The position numbers were made by a program, and so were the translations under genes. A DNA stretch of 56,138 bases, taken from assembly GCA_030729785.1 (NCBI GenBank), contig JANQWS010000049.1, positions 21,441 through 77,578 of the forward strand, read 5' to 3'. Positions 9,090 to 17,921 of this stretch are shown one piece after another (within the stretch, counting starts at the first letter, position 1; each line of letters opens with the position of its first letter). The notes beneath the pieces were generated by a model. The model was not told the DNA's origin, did no database searches, and worked only from the letters and a program-made list of their open reading frames with translations. Source of the stretch: Algoriphagus sp. Its GTDB lineage: Bacteria; Bacteroidota; Bacteroidia; Cytophagales; Cyclobacteriaceae.

Positions 9090-9254
9090 CTGATTATCAG
9101 CCTTATTACTAGTCACCAAAGAAAAATAAGGTCTGTAGGTCATTTTAATGAGCAGTAGTCTTTGGACCGCCTACAGACCGTGGTCTGTCGACGATTATCC
9201 GCAGGTTTTAGTACTCCGATGGGACTACTGGGATAATTGCGGATAATCATATTT
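9090..9254. repeat. Intergenic repeat family, full-length copy 1
   Basis: About 165 bp between the peptidase terminator and the end of the SSS symporter gene. It aligns end to end with 10928-11099. The two copies share an identical 23-bp core (9182-9204 here), and both end in a 56-bp module with perfect 11-bp inverted ends (GATTATCCGCA at 9193-9203, TGCGGATAATC at 9238-9248). The left part contains a further perfect 10-bp inverted repeat (9130-9139 and 9170-9179), so the whole unit can fold as two hairpins. No coding sequence lies inside. Confidence 0.8.
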
Positions 9255-9285
9255 CATTTTTAAAATTCAGGTAACTACACTTTAA

Positions 9286-10755
9286 TCATCCTCTTGATTT
9301 TTTTGCCGCCCAGGTCAAGCCAAAACCCACCAGAAATATGGTCATGGTGCCAATGACTATAGTCATATTGGTGTGGAGCGGATTCGATAAAGTTTGTGGC
9401 AATCCATTTTGAATAAGAATTGTAGATAAACTCATCCAACAGATTACCATCACTCCAGAAAATACAGCAAAAATTGCTTGTGGATTTTTAGCTTTTGAAA
9501 GCAATCCCAAAAGAAAAAGTCCCAAAATTCCTCCACTAAATATGGAGGATAGGGCCCACCAACCCTCTAACGTATTGCTGACTCCATTAAATGCCAAGCC
9601 AACCAAAATACTGAGAAGGCCCATAACCAGTGAAGAAATTCTCAATACGCGAAGGGATAACTTTTCCGATGGATTTGGATGTATGTATTTACTAAAATGA
9701 TCGGAAAGGATCACCGTTGCAGAACTGTTAATACTTGTGGAAACTGTACTCATTCCAGCAGCAAATATGGAGGCAATTAGCAGGCCGGTCAATCCAACTG
9801 GAAGTTGGTTAACAATGAAATGGGGAAATACTTTATCTCCAATAATTCCCTCGGGAAGCAAATCTGGAAAAGACTCATAGTAAGCAAATAATGCTGTCCC
9901 CATAAAAAAGAAAACAAAGGAAACCGGTACATAAAGTAGACTTCCAAACCAAGTAGCTTTTTTGGCCTCACCCTCACTATTGGCTGTCAAGTAGCGCTGC
10001 ACATAACTTTGGTCAATCCCAAAATTTTGAAGATTAATAAATAGGCCATATACCAAAATCATCCAAAAGGTCGAACTAGTAAACTCTAATTTAAAACTAC
10101 CCAAGCTAAATTTATCTGCATCCGCTGCACTACTAAAAATGGCTTCTGGACCATTAGGAATCCCAAAAAGGATAACTCCTAGACAAGCCAAAGCTCCAAA
10201 GATTAATACGATTCCTTGAACAGCATCTGCCCAAATAACTGCCTCTATCCCTCCCCACATCGCATATAGTAGTACACTAAACCCGATTAAAATAATCATA
10301 ACAGGTATACTCCATCCCAAAAAAGCATTCATAGGCAAAGCAATTAAATACACAATTGCTCCCATCCGCGCGAGCTGAGTCAAAAGGTAACAACAAGAAG
10401 CATAGATACGTGCCCATGCACCAAACCGCTGCTCAAGGTAGAAATAGGCAGATTCGCATTTTAATTTTCGGTAAAGAGGGACAAAATAGTTTACTGCAAC
10501 CCATGCTGCCAAAGGAATGGAGAAACTAAAAACTAACCCATTCCAATTAGTCATGTAGGCATTTCCAGGCAATGCCAAAAAACTGATACTACTCACATAG
10601 GTGGCGAAGATCGACATTCCAATCGTCCAGGTGGGAAGTCTACCTCCTCCTGTCGTGAAATCTTGTGCGGTCCTTTTTCTGAATGAAAATGAAATTCCAA
10701 ACCCAACGATTGCCAACATGTAAATTAGAAAAATGGCAAGGTCTAGAATCTGCAT
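9286..10755 (-). CDS. Sodium:solute symporter (SSS family), probable sialic acid or sugar-acid transporter
   Basis: A 489-residue inner-membrane transporter with about 13 hydrophobic helices. The SSS hallmarks are FTTGGGRLPTWTIGMSIFATYVSS near the N-terminus, YAMWGGIEAVIWADAVQG in the middle, and AAGMSTVSTSINSSATVILSD, which holds the Na+-site serines. The role is inferred from context: it lies beside a NanA/DapA-type aldolase and a sialidase-like protein on the same strand, an arrangement seen in sialic acid catabolic loci with SSS-type importers. The substrate may equally be another acidic or amino sugar. The gene lies between two direct copies of a repeat, and its neighbourhood looks more A+T-rich than the flanking genes by eye. 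Confidence 0.85.
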   Translation of the reverse strand: MQILDLAIFLIYMLAIVGFGISFSFRKRTAQDFTTGGGRLPTWTIGMSIFATYVSSISFLALPGNAYMTNWNGLVFSFSIPLAAWVAVNYFVPLYRKLKCESAYFYLEQRFGAWARIYASCCYLLTQLARMGAIVYLIALPMNAFLGWSIPVMIILIGFSVLLYAMWGGIEAVIWADAVQGIVLIFGALACLGVILFGIPNGPEAIFSSAADADKFSLGSFKLEFTSSTFWMILVYGLFINLQNFGIDQSYVQRYLTANSEGEAKKATWFGSLLYVPVSFVFFFMGTALFAYYESFPDLLPEGIIGDKVFPHFIVNQLPVGLTGLLIASIFAAGMSTVSTSINSSATVILSDHFSKYIHPNPSEKLSLRVLRISSLVMGLLSILVGLAFNGVSNTLEGWWALSSIFSGGILGLFLLGLLSKAKNPQAIFAVFSGVMVICWMSLSTILIQNGLPQTLSNPLHTNMTIVIGTMTIFLVGFGLTWAAKKSRG

Positions 10756-10927
10756 TTTGAGAGAGGATCTTTTGTAAGTAAAGGAGCTTAGATGACAAAC
10801 TCTGAATTTAAGTTAGTATGAATATCCGCAATTCCATCAGGTCCTTAAAATGAGGTTGGAACAACGAGAGTTACTGGCTACAAACAACTCAGAGCTAAGT
10901 TGTCCCACAAATCCTATTTTTTTAATT
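10756..10927. other. Gene-free stretch upstream of the SSS symporter gene
   Basis: About 170 bp between the symporter start and repeat copy 2; the whole gene-free gap up to 11099 is 344 bp. A weak dyad is visible (ACAACT at 10884-10889, AGTTGT at 10898-10903). No promoter with good spacing was found. Confidence 0.4.
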
Positions 10928-11099
10928 CTGATTATCCGCTTTGTCAGCAGTAACCAAGGAAAAGTAAGGTTTGAAGTTCATTTAGGTGAGCTGTGGTCTG
11001 TGGACAGTCGTCTGCCTGCAGACTGCGGTCTGTCGACGATTATCCGCAGTACTTCAATTAGACTTCAAGCTCCTGGTGTGATTGCGGATAATCATATTT
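10928..11099. repeat. Intergenic repeat family, full-length copy 2
   Basis: Second long copy, in the same orientation as copy 1. It begins CTGATTATCCGC and ends immediately before the aldolase stop codon (11100-11102). The shared 23-bp core is at 11027-11049, and the 56-bp right-hand module at 11038-11093 has perfect 11-bp inverted ends. The left half has diverged from copy 1 but has its own strong palindrome (GTCTGCCTGCAGAC, 11010-11023). A plus-strand frame crossing this repeat is not a credible gene. Confidence 0.8.
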
Positions 11100-12029
11100 T
11101 CAATTAAAAGATTGTTTAACTCTTTCTTTCACCTGTAATAATTTAGAAGAAAGTATTGATTTTTCCGAAAATGCATGGGGAAAAAGCGGGAGAGCAAAAT
11201 TGTCTTCACACAAACCTTCAAGAGACATGGCTGTCTTTAACCCTTTGAGGTAACTGGACTGATAGGTTCCGTGCTGGTATAGCTTATTGCTCAAGAAAAG
11301 GATGGTTTCTTGAAATTTCTTGACAGCATCGTATTCTTTTTTTTGGAAAGCTTCATAAAGCGCTACATAGAGTTCAGGAAAAAGATTAGCCCCACCAGTT
11401 ACGCCTCCATTACCTCCAATTAGTAGCGTTTCTGCTAAAATCTCCTCGGGTCCAACAAAGATCTTAAATTCTGGCTGTTGCCTAAACGCTTCACAAAGCG
11501 CTTGAAAATTTTCTATTTTTCCAGAACTGTCCTTAATCCCTATAATATTGGGGTGCTTGGAAAGTGTTACGGCAGTTTCCACCTCAATATTGATTTTGAC
11601 ATGCGAAGGCATATCGTATAGAAAAAGTGGTAATTCTACAATATCAGCTAATTTTTGATAGTAGTTGATTAACTCTTCCTGTTCAATATTCATGTAAAAT
11701 GGTGGGGCTGCAACTACAGCTTCTGCTCCAGATCTGTGCGCGATGGCAGCTAATTCTATGCTTTCTGTAAATGAACAGTCCGTCACCCCTACTAAAATCG
11801 GAACCCTTCCTTTAACCTGCTGGCAGGTTATCTGAATCAGTTCTCTCTTCACGGCTGAACTCAATCCCGCAAATTCTCCTGTAGTTCCTAGAATAAAAAT
11901 ACCATGAACACCCCCTTCAATCAAGTACTCAATCAGTCTTTCAGTAGGATTAATGTCGAGAGAAAAATCAGCCTTTAGGGGGGTAATCATCGGAGGGATA
12001 ATGCCATTAAATACTGTCGATTGAGTCAT
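11100..12029 (-). CDS. NanA/DapA-family aldolase (probable N-acetylneuraminate lyase)
   Basis: A 309-residue class I aldolase of the dihydrodipicolinate synthase/N-acetylneuraminate lyase superfamily. The (beta/alpha)8 barrel carries GTTGEF (48-53, carboxylate binding), the catalytic tyrosine in LYDMPS (Tyr138) and the Schiff-base lysine in GIKDSSG (Lys166). These residues fit either a lyase or another 2-keto acid aldolase. N-acetylneuraminate cleavage is proposed only because the flanking genes encode a sialidase-like protein and an SSS transporter. It starts 21 bp after the sialidase-like gene, so the two are co-transcribed. The stop codon touches repeat copy 2. Confidence 0.82.
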   Translation of the reverse strand: MTQSTVFNGIIPPMITPLKADFSLDINPTERLIEYLIEGGVHGIFILGTTGEFAGLSSAVKRELIQITCQQVKGRVPILVGVTDCSFTESIELAAIAHRSGAEAVVAAPPFYMNIEQEELINYYQKLADIVELPLFLYDMPSHVKINIEVETAVTLSKHPNIIGIKDSSGKIENFQALCEAFRQQPEFKIFVGPEEILAETLLIGGNGGVTGGANLFPELYVALYEAFQKKEYDAVKKFQETILFLSNKLYQHGTYQSSYLKGLKTAMSLEGLCEDNFALPLFPHAFSEKSILSSKLLQVKERVKQSFN

Positions 12030-12050
12030 GGGTAGAACGATTTGTTGGAA

Positions 12051-13052
12051 TCAAAGGCCCAAATGAATGTATTTGATTTTTTCTCTATTAAACGTATAGC
12101 TCAGATGAACCGTACCATCTTTGGCTTGAATGATTGCTGGATAGCTAAATTCCCCTGATTGTTCATTCTCCAAAACCAACAGTTCTTCCCAGTTTAGACC
12201 ATCATTTGAGCCTAAAAGGACTAATTTATTTCTTCCTTTTTTCAGTGGGTTTACAACCAATAGATGGTATCCATTGAAAAGTGTCACTCCATCGATTCCG
12301 GAATTATTATTTTCCAAATTGGTGGCTTCTAATGGGGTCCAAGATGTACCCTCATCTGAAGACCAAGTCTGTGCCACTACTCCTTCTTGCGTACGACAAA
12401 GTAATTGGATCTTTCCATCTGGGTGAAAAAGAATTGTTGGCTGAATCGCATTGAAGGGTCCTTTTATGTCTACTTTTTCCCAGCTAGTAAAGTCTGGATT
12501 GGATATTTCAACATGTGAAGTCCACCGATTATTAATTTCAAAACTGCTAGGATGGAGAAGTTTTCCATTGGGAAGTTCGACCGATTTGTTTTTGACCGGC
12601 CCAAGAAATCCTGGCGGCAATTGAGTTTCCCTCGACCAAGTTTTCCCATCATCTTCGGAAACCTTGTAATGCCCCCACCATTCTCTGGGATTAGGACCTT
12701 CTTTGTAGAATAGCACAATTTTCCCATCCTTTTTCCGATGCAAAACTGGATTCCATGTAGGATTTCTGAAGACCTTGTTTTCTACGCCATCGGCTACCAA
12801 TGATGGAATAGACCACTCTCCATTTTTTCTCCGTGAAGCATAAATACTTACATCTGGATGGCGCTCATAAGTACCTCCAAACCATGCTGCTAGAATGCCA
12901 TCTGAAGTTTCTACAAGGGTAGAAGCATGGCATGAAGGAAAAGTGGCGGTTTCATAAATAAAACCTGAAAAGAGAATTTTTGGGGTAATTTCTTCAGGTT
13001 CGGAAAACGAAAAAAACCCTAAAAGGCTTACAAAGGAAATGAAAGAAAGCAT
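12051..13052 (-). CDS. Secreted sialidase-like BNR-repeat protein (COG4692 type)
   Basis: A 333-residue exported protein with a hydrophobic signal segment (MLSFISFVSLLGFFSF). It is a six-bladed-propeller sialidase relative: Asp-box motifs SxDxGxxW appear as SEDDGKTW and SSDEGTSW, with a degenerate GSNDGLNW. Conserved stretches HASTLVETSDGILAAWFGGT and RNPTWNPVLHRKKDGKIVLFYK are typical of the predicted neuraminidase group. It is first in the minus-strand module with the aldolase and symporter, so a role in releasing a sugar acid from glycans is likely. Canonical exo-sialidase activity is not certain, because related propellers act on other glycosides and the arginine triad was not verified. 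Confidence 0.75.
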   Translation of the reverse strand: MLSFISFVSLLGFFSFSEPEEITPKILFSGFIYETATFPSCHASTLVETSDGILAAWFGGTYERHPDVSIYASRRKNGEWSIPSLVADGVENKVFRNPTWNPVLHRKKDGKIVLFYKEGPNPREWWGHYKVSEDDGKTWSRETQLPPGFLGPVKNKSVELPNGKLLHPSSFEINNRWTSHVEISNPDFTSWEKVDIKGPFNAIQPTILFHPDGKIQLLCRTQEGVVAQTWSSDEGTSWTPLEATNLENNNSGIDGVTLFNGYHLLVVNPLKKGRNKLVLLGSNDGLNWEELLVLENEQSGEFSYPAIIQAKDGTVHLSYTFNREKIKYIHLGL

Positions 13053-13366
13053 AGATCATTTGGCTTGAGATAAAAACTCTTCTATCAATTTAACAAAAAT
13101 CAGAGATTATTTAAATTATTTTTAGGGATCATCCTTAATTCTACCAGCGACTTAGTAGGCGTAGGTTCAAGGAGAAAATCGTACACGGATAGCTGTTTAT
13201 GATCTACAACTCTAATTAAAAAAGGAATTTGCCTTCCCCATTATTATAAACAAATCCGAATCTTTTGTATCCTTGAAATACTTAAATTTGACTTCTTTCA
13301 ATTCCCCTGATTGCCAATTAAATCACCCATAGTACCGCACTCCTAATTGACTTAAATGAATTTTCT
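13053..13366. other. Divergent intergenic region, 314 bp
   Basis: Separates the sialidase-like gene (minus) from the amidohydrolase gene (plus). It is A+T-rich and gene-free. The only regulatory element I can suggest is the TAAATTTG box at 13283-13290; nothing convincing is seen for the minus strand. Confidence 0.5.
13264..13290 (+). promoter_or_regulatory. Possible promoter of the amidohydrolase gene
   Basis: TTTG (13264-13267) and TAAATTTG (13283-13290) match the Bacteroidota boxes individually, but the 15-bp spacer is shorter than the usual 17-20 bp. The leader would be about 70 nt. Confidence 0.3.
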
Positions 13367-16300
13367 ATGAAAAAAATAACCCATCCCGCCTTACTTCTTG
13401 CCTTGGGAGCAACGGTAAGCATGGCTGCTTGGATGCCAAAAACCACGGGGTCGCTTTTCCCAAACTTAGGTACCGAGTCTGTTCAGTCAGATAGCACCAA
13501 AAAAGACTCCCTCAAGAGTTACCCCAAATTCAAAGACCTTCCCCTCAAGCCGGAGCGGGAAGTAAGCTTCACCACGGCCGAAGGTACTTGGATGAGTTTG
13601 GACGTAAGTCCAGATGGCAAAACCATCGCCTTTGACTTGATGGGAGACATATATACCATGCCCCTGGAAGGGGGCAAAGCCACTCCCTTTACCACGGGGA
13701 TGGCTTACGAAACCCACCCACGCTATTCTCCGGATGGCAACAAGCTCTTGTTTACCTCTGACCGAGCTGGAAATGATAACCTTTGGTACATCGATCTAGT
13801 CAAAAAAGACACTGTTCAGGTGACCAAAGACAAAACGGGAGACGTGCCAGGAGCCCATTGGACACCAGATGGAGAATACATCATCGTATCCAAAGGAAGA
13901 CGAGTATCCAAACTATGGATGTACCACAAAGATGGGGGTGGAGGCATCCAACTCAACGATGCCCCTGCCTCGATGAAGACCATCGACCCCTTTGTAAGCC
14001 CTGACGGCAAGAAGGTGTATTTCTCTTGGAGAACCGGTTCTTGGAACTACAATGCTATCCTTCCTCAGTACCAAATTGGCTACTACGATTTTGATAAGGG
14101 AAAAATCACTAGCATCACCTCTCGCTACGGATCCGCCTTTACCCCTACCTTGAGTAAGGATGGCAACTGGATGGTCTATGGCACCAGATGGGAAGAAAAA
14201 ACAGGTTTGGTCATTCGAGACCTAAAGTCTGGGGACGAGCGTTGGCTTGCATACCCAGTACAACGGGATGAACAGGAATCCATCGCCCCGCAAGGAGTAC
14301 TTCCAGCCATGGCCTTTACCCCAGACAGCAAGCACGTAATTGCTTCTTATGGAGGAAAGTTCTGGAAACTTCCAGTGGATGGAAGCGCTGCCATAGAGAT
14401 TCCTTTTGAAGCCGATGTCAACGTGGCCATGGGTCCTCGTTTGTATTTCAACTACGCAATTCAAGATACCACACACAAGTTGGCCAACCAGATTCGTGAT
14501 GCAGTTCCTTCTCCCGATGGAAAAAAACTAGCATTCACAGCCCTCAACCGCCTGTATGTGATGGACTATCCAAACGGTACGCCTAAGCGTGTGACCAAAC
14601 ATGCCTTCACCGAAGCTATGCCAACTTGGAGCCCTGATGGCAGCCAATTGGTTTTTGTAACCTGGGAAGAAAAAAATGGAGGAAGCCTTTACAAAGCTAG
14701 TCTTGGAGACAAAGGTATAGTCACCAAGGTCACCACGGAGTCTGCATTTTATTCAGGTCCAGTATGGGGTCCTAAAAACCGAATCCTCGTATTCAAAGGT
14801 CCAAAAAGAGCCTTGATTGAAGCAGAAGGCCCATTTGTAGATGGTTCTGAAGGTGAGTTGGTGTGGATTCCAGCTACAGGAGGCTCCTTCCGCAAAATCA
14901 TGGACGCCGGAAATTACGGCAATGCGCACTTTACACAAGATACGAGCAGAATCTTCCTTAATGGAGGGGGTGGAGCACTCCTCAGCGTTAAGTGGGATGG
15001 AACAGACGAAAAAATTCATGCACGCATCACAGGAATCACTCCTTTTGGCTCGGCCGCTGACCCGAAACATACGGGTCACGATCATGGAAGCGACGTACGT
15101 TACGTGATGGGAAAGGCATTTTCCAACGCAGATGCAGTCAACTATTGCATGCTTCCGGAAGGCGCTAATGCCCAAGAACCCTCGGTAAGACCTGCTAGTG
15201 CAAGTACAATTTACATGGCTCCTGTAGGAAATAAAGCCTTGGCTCAAATCAATAACAACGTCTATGTAGTCACTATCCCTACCGCGGGAAAGGTACCGAC
15301 TATCAATGTAGCTGAGCCTAGTGCAAGTAACTTCCCCTCTAGACAATTGACCGAAATCGGTGGAGAATGGCCTTACTGGGAAGCCAATGGCGAGAAAGTA
15401 CACTGGTCCCTAGGCAATGGACATTGGGTATATGACATCAATAGAGCAAAATTTGTGGAAGACTCCGTCAAAACAGCCAAAAAGGATAAGATTCGATTTG
15501 ATGCAGACAGCGTGAGTACCTTAAAAGCAAAAGGAGAAGCTGCAGTTAAAATGGCCGATTCCTTGGCCAAAGCAGACAAGAAGCGCATCGACTCCCTATT
15601 CAAGGCCGATAAAGGACTATTTAAGGCAGACAGCCTCCACAAGGCAGATCTCAAAAAGAAAGAAAGCTACAGCCCTGTAGAACATCAAGTAAAGGTATTC
15701 TTTGCCAAGGATACTCCGAAAGGAAGCATCTTACTTCAAAATGCTCGCATTGTCACGATGAAGGGAGATGAGGTCATCGAACAGGGAGACATTCTCATTG
15801 AAAACAACCGAATCAAAGCAGTAGGTAAAACAGGTACCCTGGATGCTACGGGTGCGAAAGTGATCGATGCCTCTGGCAAAACCATCACCCCTGGATTTAT
15901 CGATACTCATGCGCATATGTGGCCTACATGGGGATTGCATAAAAACTCGGTGTGGATCTATGCCGCCAACCTGGCCTATGGGGTGACCACTACCCGTGAT
16001 CCTCAGACAGCCACTACCGACGTACTTACCTACGGAGACATGGTGGATGCAGGCATGATTCCTGGGCCACGGGTGTATTCTACAGGTCCTGGAGTGGGCT
16101 ATTGGATGTACAACCTGAAGTCGCTGGAGCAAACCAAGAGTGTACTCAAGCAATACAGCAAGTACTACAATACCCAATACATCAAAATGTACTTGGTGGG
16201 CAACAGACAACATCGTCAGTGGGTAATCATGGCTGCAAAAGAGCAGAAATTGATGCCTACTACAGAGGGAGGTTTGGACTACAAACTCAACATGACTCAA

Positions 16301-16987
16301 CTAGTTGATGGCTATCCAGGTCACGAACATTCCATTCCTGTATTCCCCTTGTACAAGGACGTAACGCAAACTATTGCCAAGAGCAAGATGGCCTACACGC
16401 CTACGCTCTTGGTCGCTTATGGAGGACCTTGGGCAGAAAACTTCTACTACACCACGGAAAGCCCACTTCACGATCCAAAACTCAATCACTTTACACCATA
16501 CAACGAGCTCAATGAGAAAGCGCGTAGAAGAGTAGGTGGACTAGGGGGTTGGTTTGCACCAGAAGATCATGTGTTCCAAAAGCATGCACAAGGTGTCAAT
16601 TCCATTGTTACCCAAGGAGGTCTGGCTGGGGTAGGGTCTCATGGCCAACTTCAAGGACTAGGCTACCATTGGGAACTTTGGTCCATCGCAAGTGGAGATA
16701 TGAAAAACCTAGACGCCTTGAAAGTAGCAACCATTTTAGGTGCGGAGGCACTTGGTTTGGACAAGGAATTGGGAAGTATTGAGGCGGGCAAATTAGCCGA
16801 CTTGGTGATCTTAGACAAAAACCCTCTGGAGAATATCCGAAATACAAACTCCATCACCCATGTAGTCAAAGATGGTCGCGTGTACGATGGAGGAACCTTG
16901 GACGAAATCCTACCTACACCACGTAAACTGGATGCCAGTCAGTGGACGAAGGTGGCTCCGAAGGTAACTACGACGGTGAAGGAGTAG
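13367..16987 (+). CDS. Secreted PD40 beta-propeller/amidohydrolase fusion protein
   Basis: A 1206-residue exported protein. After a signal peptide, residues about 60-700 hold TolB-like PD40 repeats (SPDGKTIAFDL, SPDGNKLLFTSDR, SPDGKKVYFSW, SPDGKKLAF, SPDGSQLVFV), predicted to form one or two propellers. A low-complexity Lys-Ala-Asp-rich linker (about 725-770, KAD repeated several times) leads to an amidohydrolase domain from about residue 785 with the metal-binding DTHAH (H848, H850), a possible metal-site lysine in YIKMYLVG, GHEHSIPVFP, and a C-terminal LGSIEAGKLADLVILD typical of imidazolonepropionase-like hydrolases. At the usual metal-site aspartate it reads GVGSHGQLQG instead of a GTD/GSD motif. 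The substrate is unknown; peptides or amide and lactone compounds in the periplasm are possible. Confidence 0.88.
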   Translation: MKKITHPALLLALGATVSMAAWMPKTTGSLFPNLGTESVQSDSTKKDSLKSYPKFKDLPLKPEREVSFTTAEGTWMSLDVSPDGKTIAFDLMGDIYTMPLEGGKATPFTTGMAYETHPRYSPDGNKLLFTSDRAGNDNLWYIDLVKKDTVQVTKDKTGDVPGAHWTPDGEYIIVSKGRRVSKLWMYHKDGGGGIQLNDAPASMKTIDPFVSPDGKKVYFSWRTGSWNYNAILPQYQIGYYDFDKGKITSITSRYGSAFTPTLSKDGNWMVYGTRWEEKTGLVIRDLKSGDERWLAYPVQRDEQESIAPQGVLPAMAFTPDSKHVIASYGGKFWKLPVDGSAAIEIPFEADVNVAMGPRLYFNYAIQDTTHKLANQIRDAVPSPDGKKLAFTALNRLYVMDYPNGTPKRVTKHAFTEAMPTWSPDGSQLVFVTWEEKNGGSLYKASLGDKGIVTKVTTESAFYSGPVWGPKNRILVFKGPKRALIEAEGPFVDGSEGELVWIPATGGSFRKIMDAGNYGNAHFTQDTSRIFLNGGGGALLSVKWDGTDEKIHARITGITPFGSAADPKHTGHDHGSDVRYVMGKAFSNADAVNYCMLPEGANAQEPSVRPASASTIYMAPVGNKALAQINNNVYVVTIPTAGKVPTINVAEPSASNFPSRQLTEIGGEWPYWEANGEKVHWSLGNGHWVYDINRAKFVEDSVKTAKKDKIRFDADSVSTLKAKGEAAVKMADSLAKADKKRIDSLFKADKGLFKADSLHKADLKKKESYSPVEHQVKVFFAKDTPKGSILLQNARIVTMKGDEVIEQGDILIENNRIKAVGKTGTLDATGAKVIDASGKTITPGFIDTHAHMWPTWGLHKNSVWIYAANLAYGVTTTRDPQTATTDVLTYGDMVDAGMIPGPRVYSTGPGVGYWMYNLKSLEQTKSVLKQYSKYYNTQYIKMYLVGNRQHRQWVIMAAKEQKLMPTTEGGLDYKLNMTQLVDGYPGHEHSIPVFPLYKDVTQTIAKSKMAYTPTLLVAYGGPWAENFYYTTESPLHDPKLNHFTPYNELNEKARRRVGGLGGWFAPEDHVFQKHAQGVNSIVTQGGLAGVGSHGQLQGLGYHWELWSIASGDMKNLDALKVATILGAEALGLDKELGSIEAGKLADLVILDKNPLENIRNTNSITHVVKDGRVYDGGTLDEILPTPRKLDASQWTKVAPKVTTTVKE

Positions 16988-17095
16988 CAGGAAGTTTTGT
17001 CAACAGTTGATAGATCACAGTCGACAGCACACTATCCTGAACCTCAACTCTTTTTCCCAGTGGAAAAAGTAACTGATTAAAAAACAAATTCAATT

Positions 17096-17127
17096 AAGCC
17101 AGTCAGTAATCCTGACTGGCTTTTTTT
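17096..17127. terminator. Bidirectional terminator between amidohydrolase and tspO genes
   Basis: A perfect 10-bp stem (17096-17105 and 17113-17122) with a 7-nt loop and T tract on the plus strand. tspO ends at 17126 on the other strand, so this mainly serves the amidohydrolase gene. A second small hairpin without a T tract is at 17050-17069. Confidence 0.78.
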
Positions 17128-17593
17128 ATGGATTGAGGTACCAGATGGTCGCGTTCAATACCGTTGCGAAACTTACCCAAAGGAGGTAGGGAATCAATAA
17201 TAGGGCTGCCCAGATATTGATTTGGCGAAAGGTTAGAATGCAAAAAAGAATACAGGCCCAAAGAGGAACAATTACCAGTACCCCTAAAAGTGGGTTTTGG
17301 GCGCCAAAAAATGCGGGCGACCAGAGCAGGTTGAGGAAAAGCTGGACAAAATACAGGATCAGAGCTTGCTTTTTGAGAGGATGGTTGCTTTTCCATATCA
17401 GAAAACAGGCAATTCCCATCAACACATAGAGCGTGGTCCATACCGGACCAAAAAGCCAGCTTGGAGGATTCCAAGAGGGTTTGTTGAGCGTCAGGTACCA
17501 GGTTTGGACGGAGCTCAGGGTAAAGAATGCCCCTAACCCTCCCGCAATTTGGGGAAGGAGCAGGCTGACAAGGAGTTTGATGGGATTGGACAT
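17126..17593 (-). CDS. tspO: TspO/MBR (CrtK-type) membrane protein
   Basis: A 155-residue, five-helix membrane protein of the tryptophan-rich sensory protein/translocator family. Diagnostic features are LNKPSWNPPSWLFGPVW, the Trp-rich helix NLLWSPAFFGAQNP and the C-terminal WVSFATVLNATIWYLN. In Rhodobacter this protein (TspO, also named CrtK) binds porphyrins and tunes carotenoid and photosynthesis gene expression in response to oxygen. Here it lies beside carotenoid genes, transcribed away from them. It starts 3 bp after the DUF4286 stop codon, so the two form an operon. Its link to carotenoid control is inferred from position and the Rhodobacter precedent. Confidence 0.93.
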   Translation of the reverse strand: MSNPIKLLVSLLLPQIAGGLGAFFTLSSVQTWYLTLNKPSWNPPSWLFGPVWTTLYVLMGIACFLIWKSNHPLKKQALILYFVQLFLNLLWSPAFFGAQNPLLGVLVIVPLWACILFCILTFRQINIWAALLLIPYLLWVSFATVLNATIWYLNP

Positions 17594-17596
17594 GAC

Positions 17597-17899
17597 TTAA
17601 ATCGTTTCCAACAAGGTACGGAAAGCAATGGCTTGATCCTGGTACCTTTCCTGTGTTTTGGCACGCAAGGCTGGTGCATGCATGCGTTCGTACTGCAACA
17701 TGCGGTCCATACTATCGGTAAAATATTGAATGCAATAGTTGACCGAACCATCCTCAGAATGGTGTACCAAACGGTAAAAAACATGATGGTGGAAAATTCC
17801 TGTTGCCAAGACTTCGGGAATGTGGCTAGTTTTCATCCAAGAGATAAAGTCTTCTTCGATGGCTGGGCTTAGATTAAAGGTAATATTGTATAGGATCAT
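17597..17899 (-). CDS. DUF4286 family protein
   Basis: A 100-residue small protein of the DUF4286 family, which is frequent in Bacteroidota. It begins MILYNITFNLSPAIEEDFISW and contains NYCIQYF and MDRMLQYERMHAPALR, suggesting a ferredoxin-like dimeric alpha/beta fold similar to antibiotic-biosynthesis-monooxygenase-type domains. The function is unknown. It is the upstream gene of a two-gene unit with tspO, 98 bp from the divergent cruF-like gene. Confidence 0.8.
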   Translation of the reverse strand: MILYNITFNLSPAIEEDFISWMKTSHIPEVLATGIFHHHVFYRLVHHSEDGSVNYCIQYFTDSMDRMLQYERMHAPALRAKTQERYQDQAIAFRTLLETI

Positions 17900-17921
17900 A
17901 AGTCAAGAAACGAGTTTTGCT

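Noticed and set aside
10850..11107. Plus-strand open frame of 85 codons upstream of the aldolase gene
   Set aside because: It runs through repeat copy 2 and has no protein-like composition; explained by the repeat.
14753..15403. Long minus-strand open frame (216 codons) inside the amidohydrolase gene
   Set aside because: It is antisense to a well-supported coding region, resembles no family and has a composition expected from a mirrored frame.
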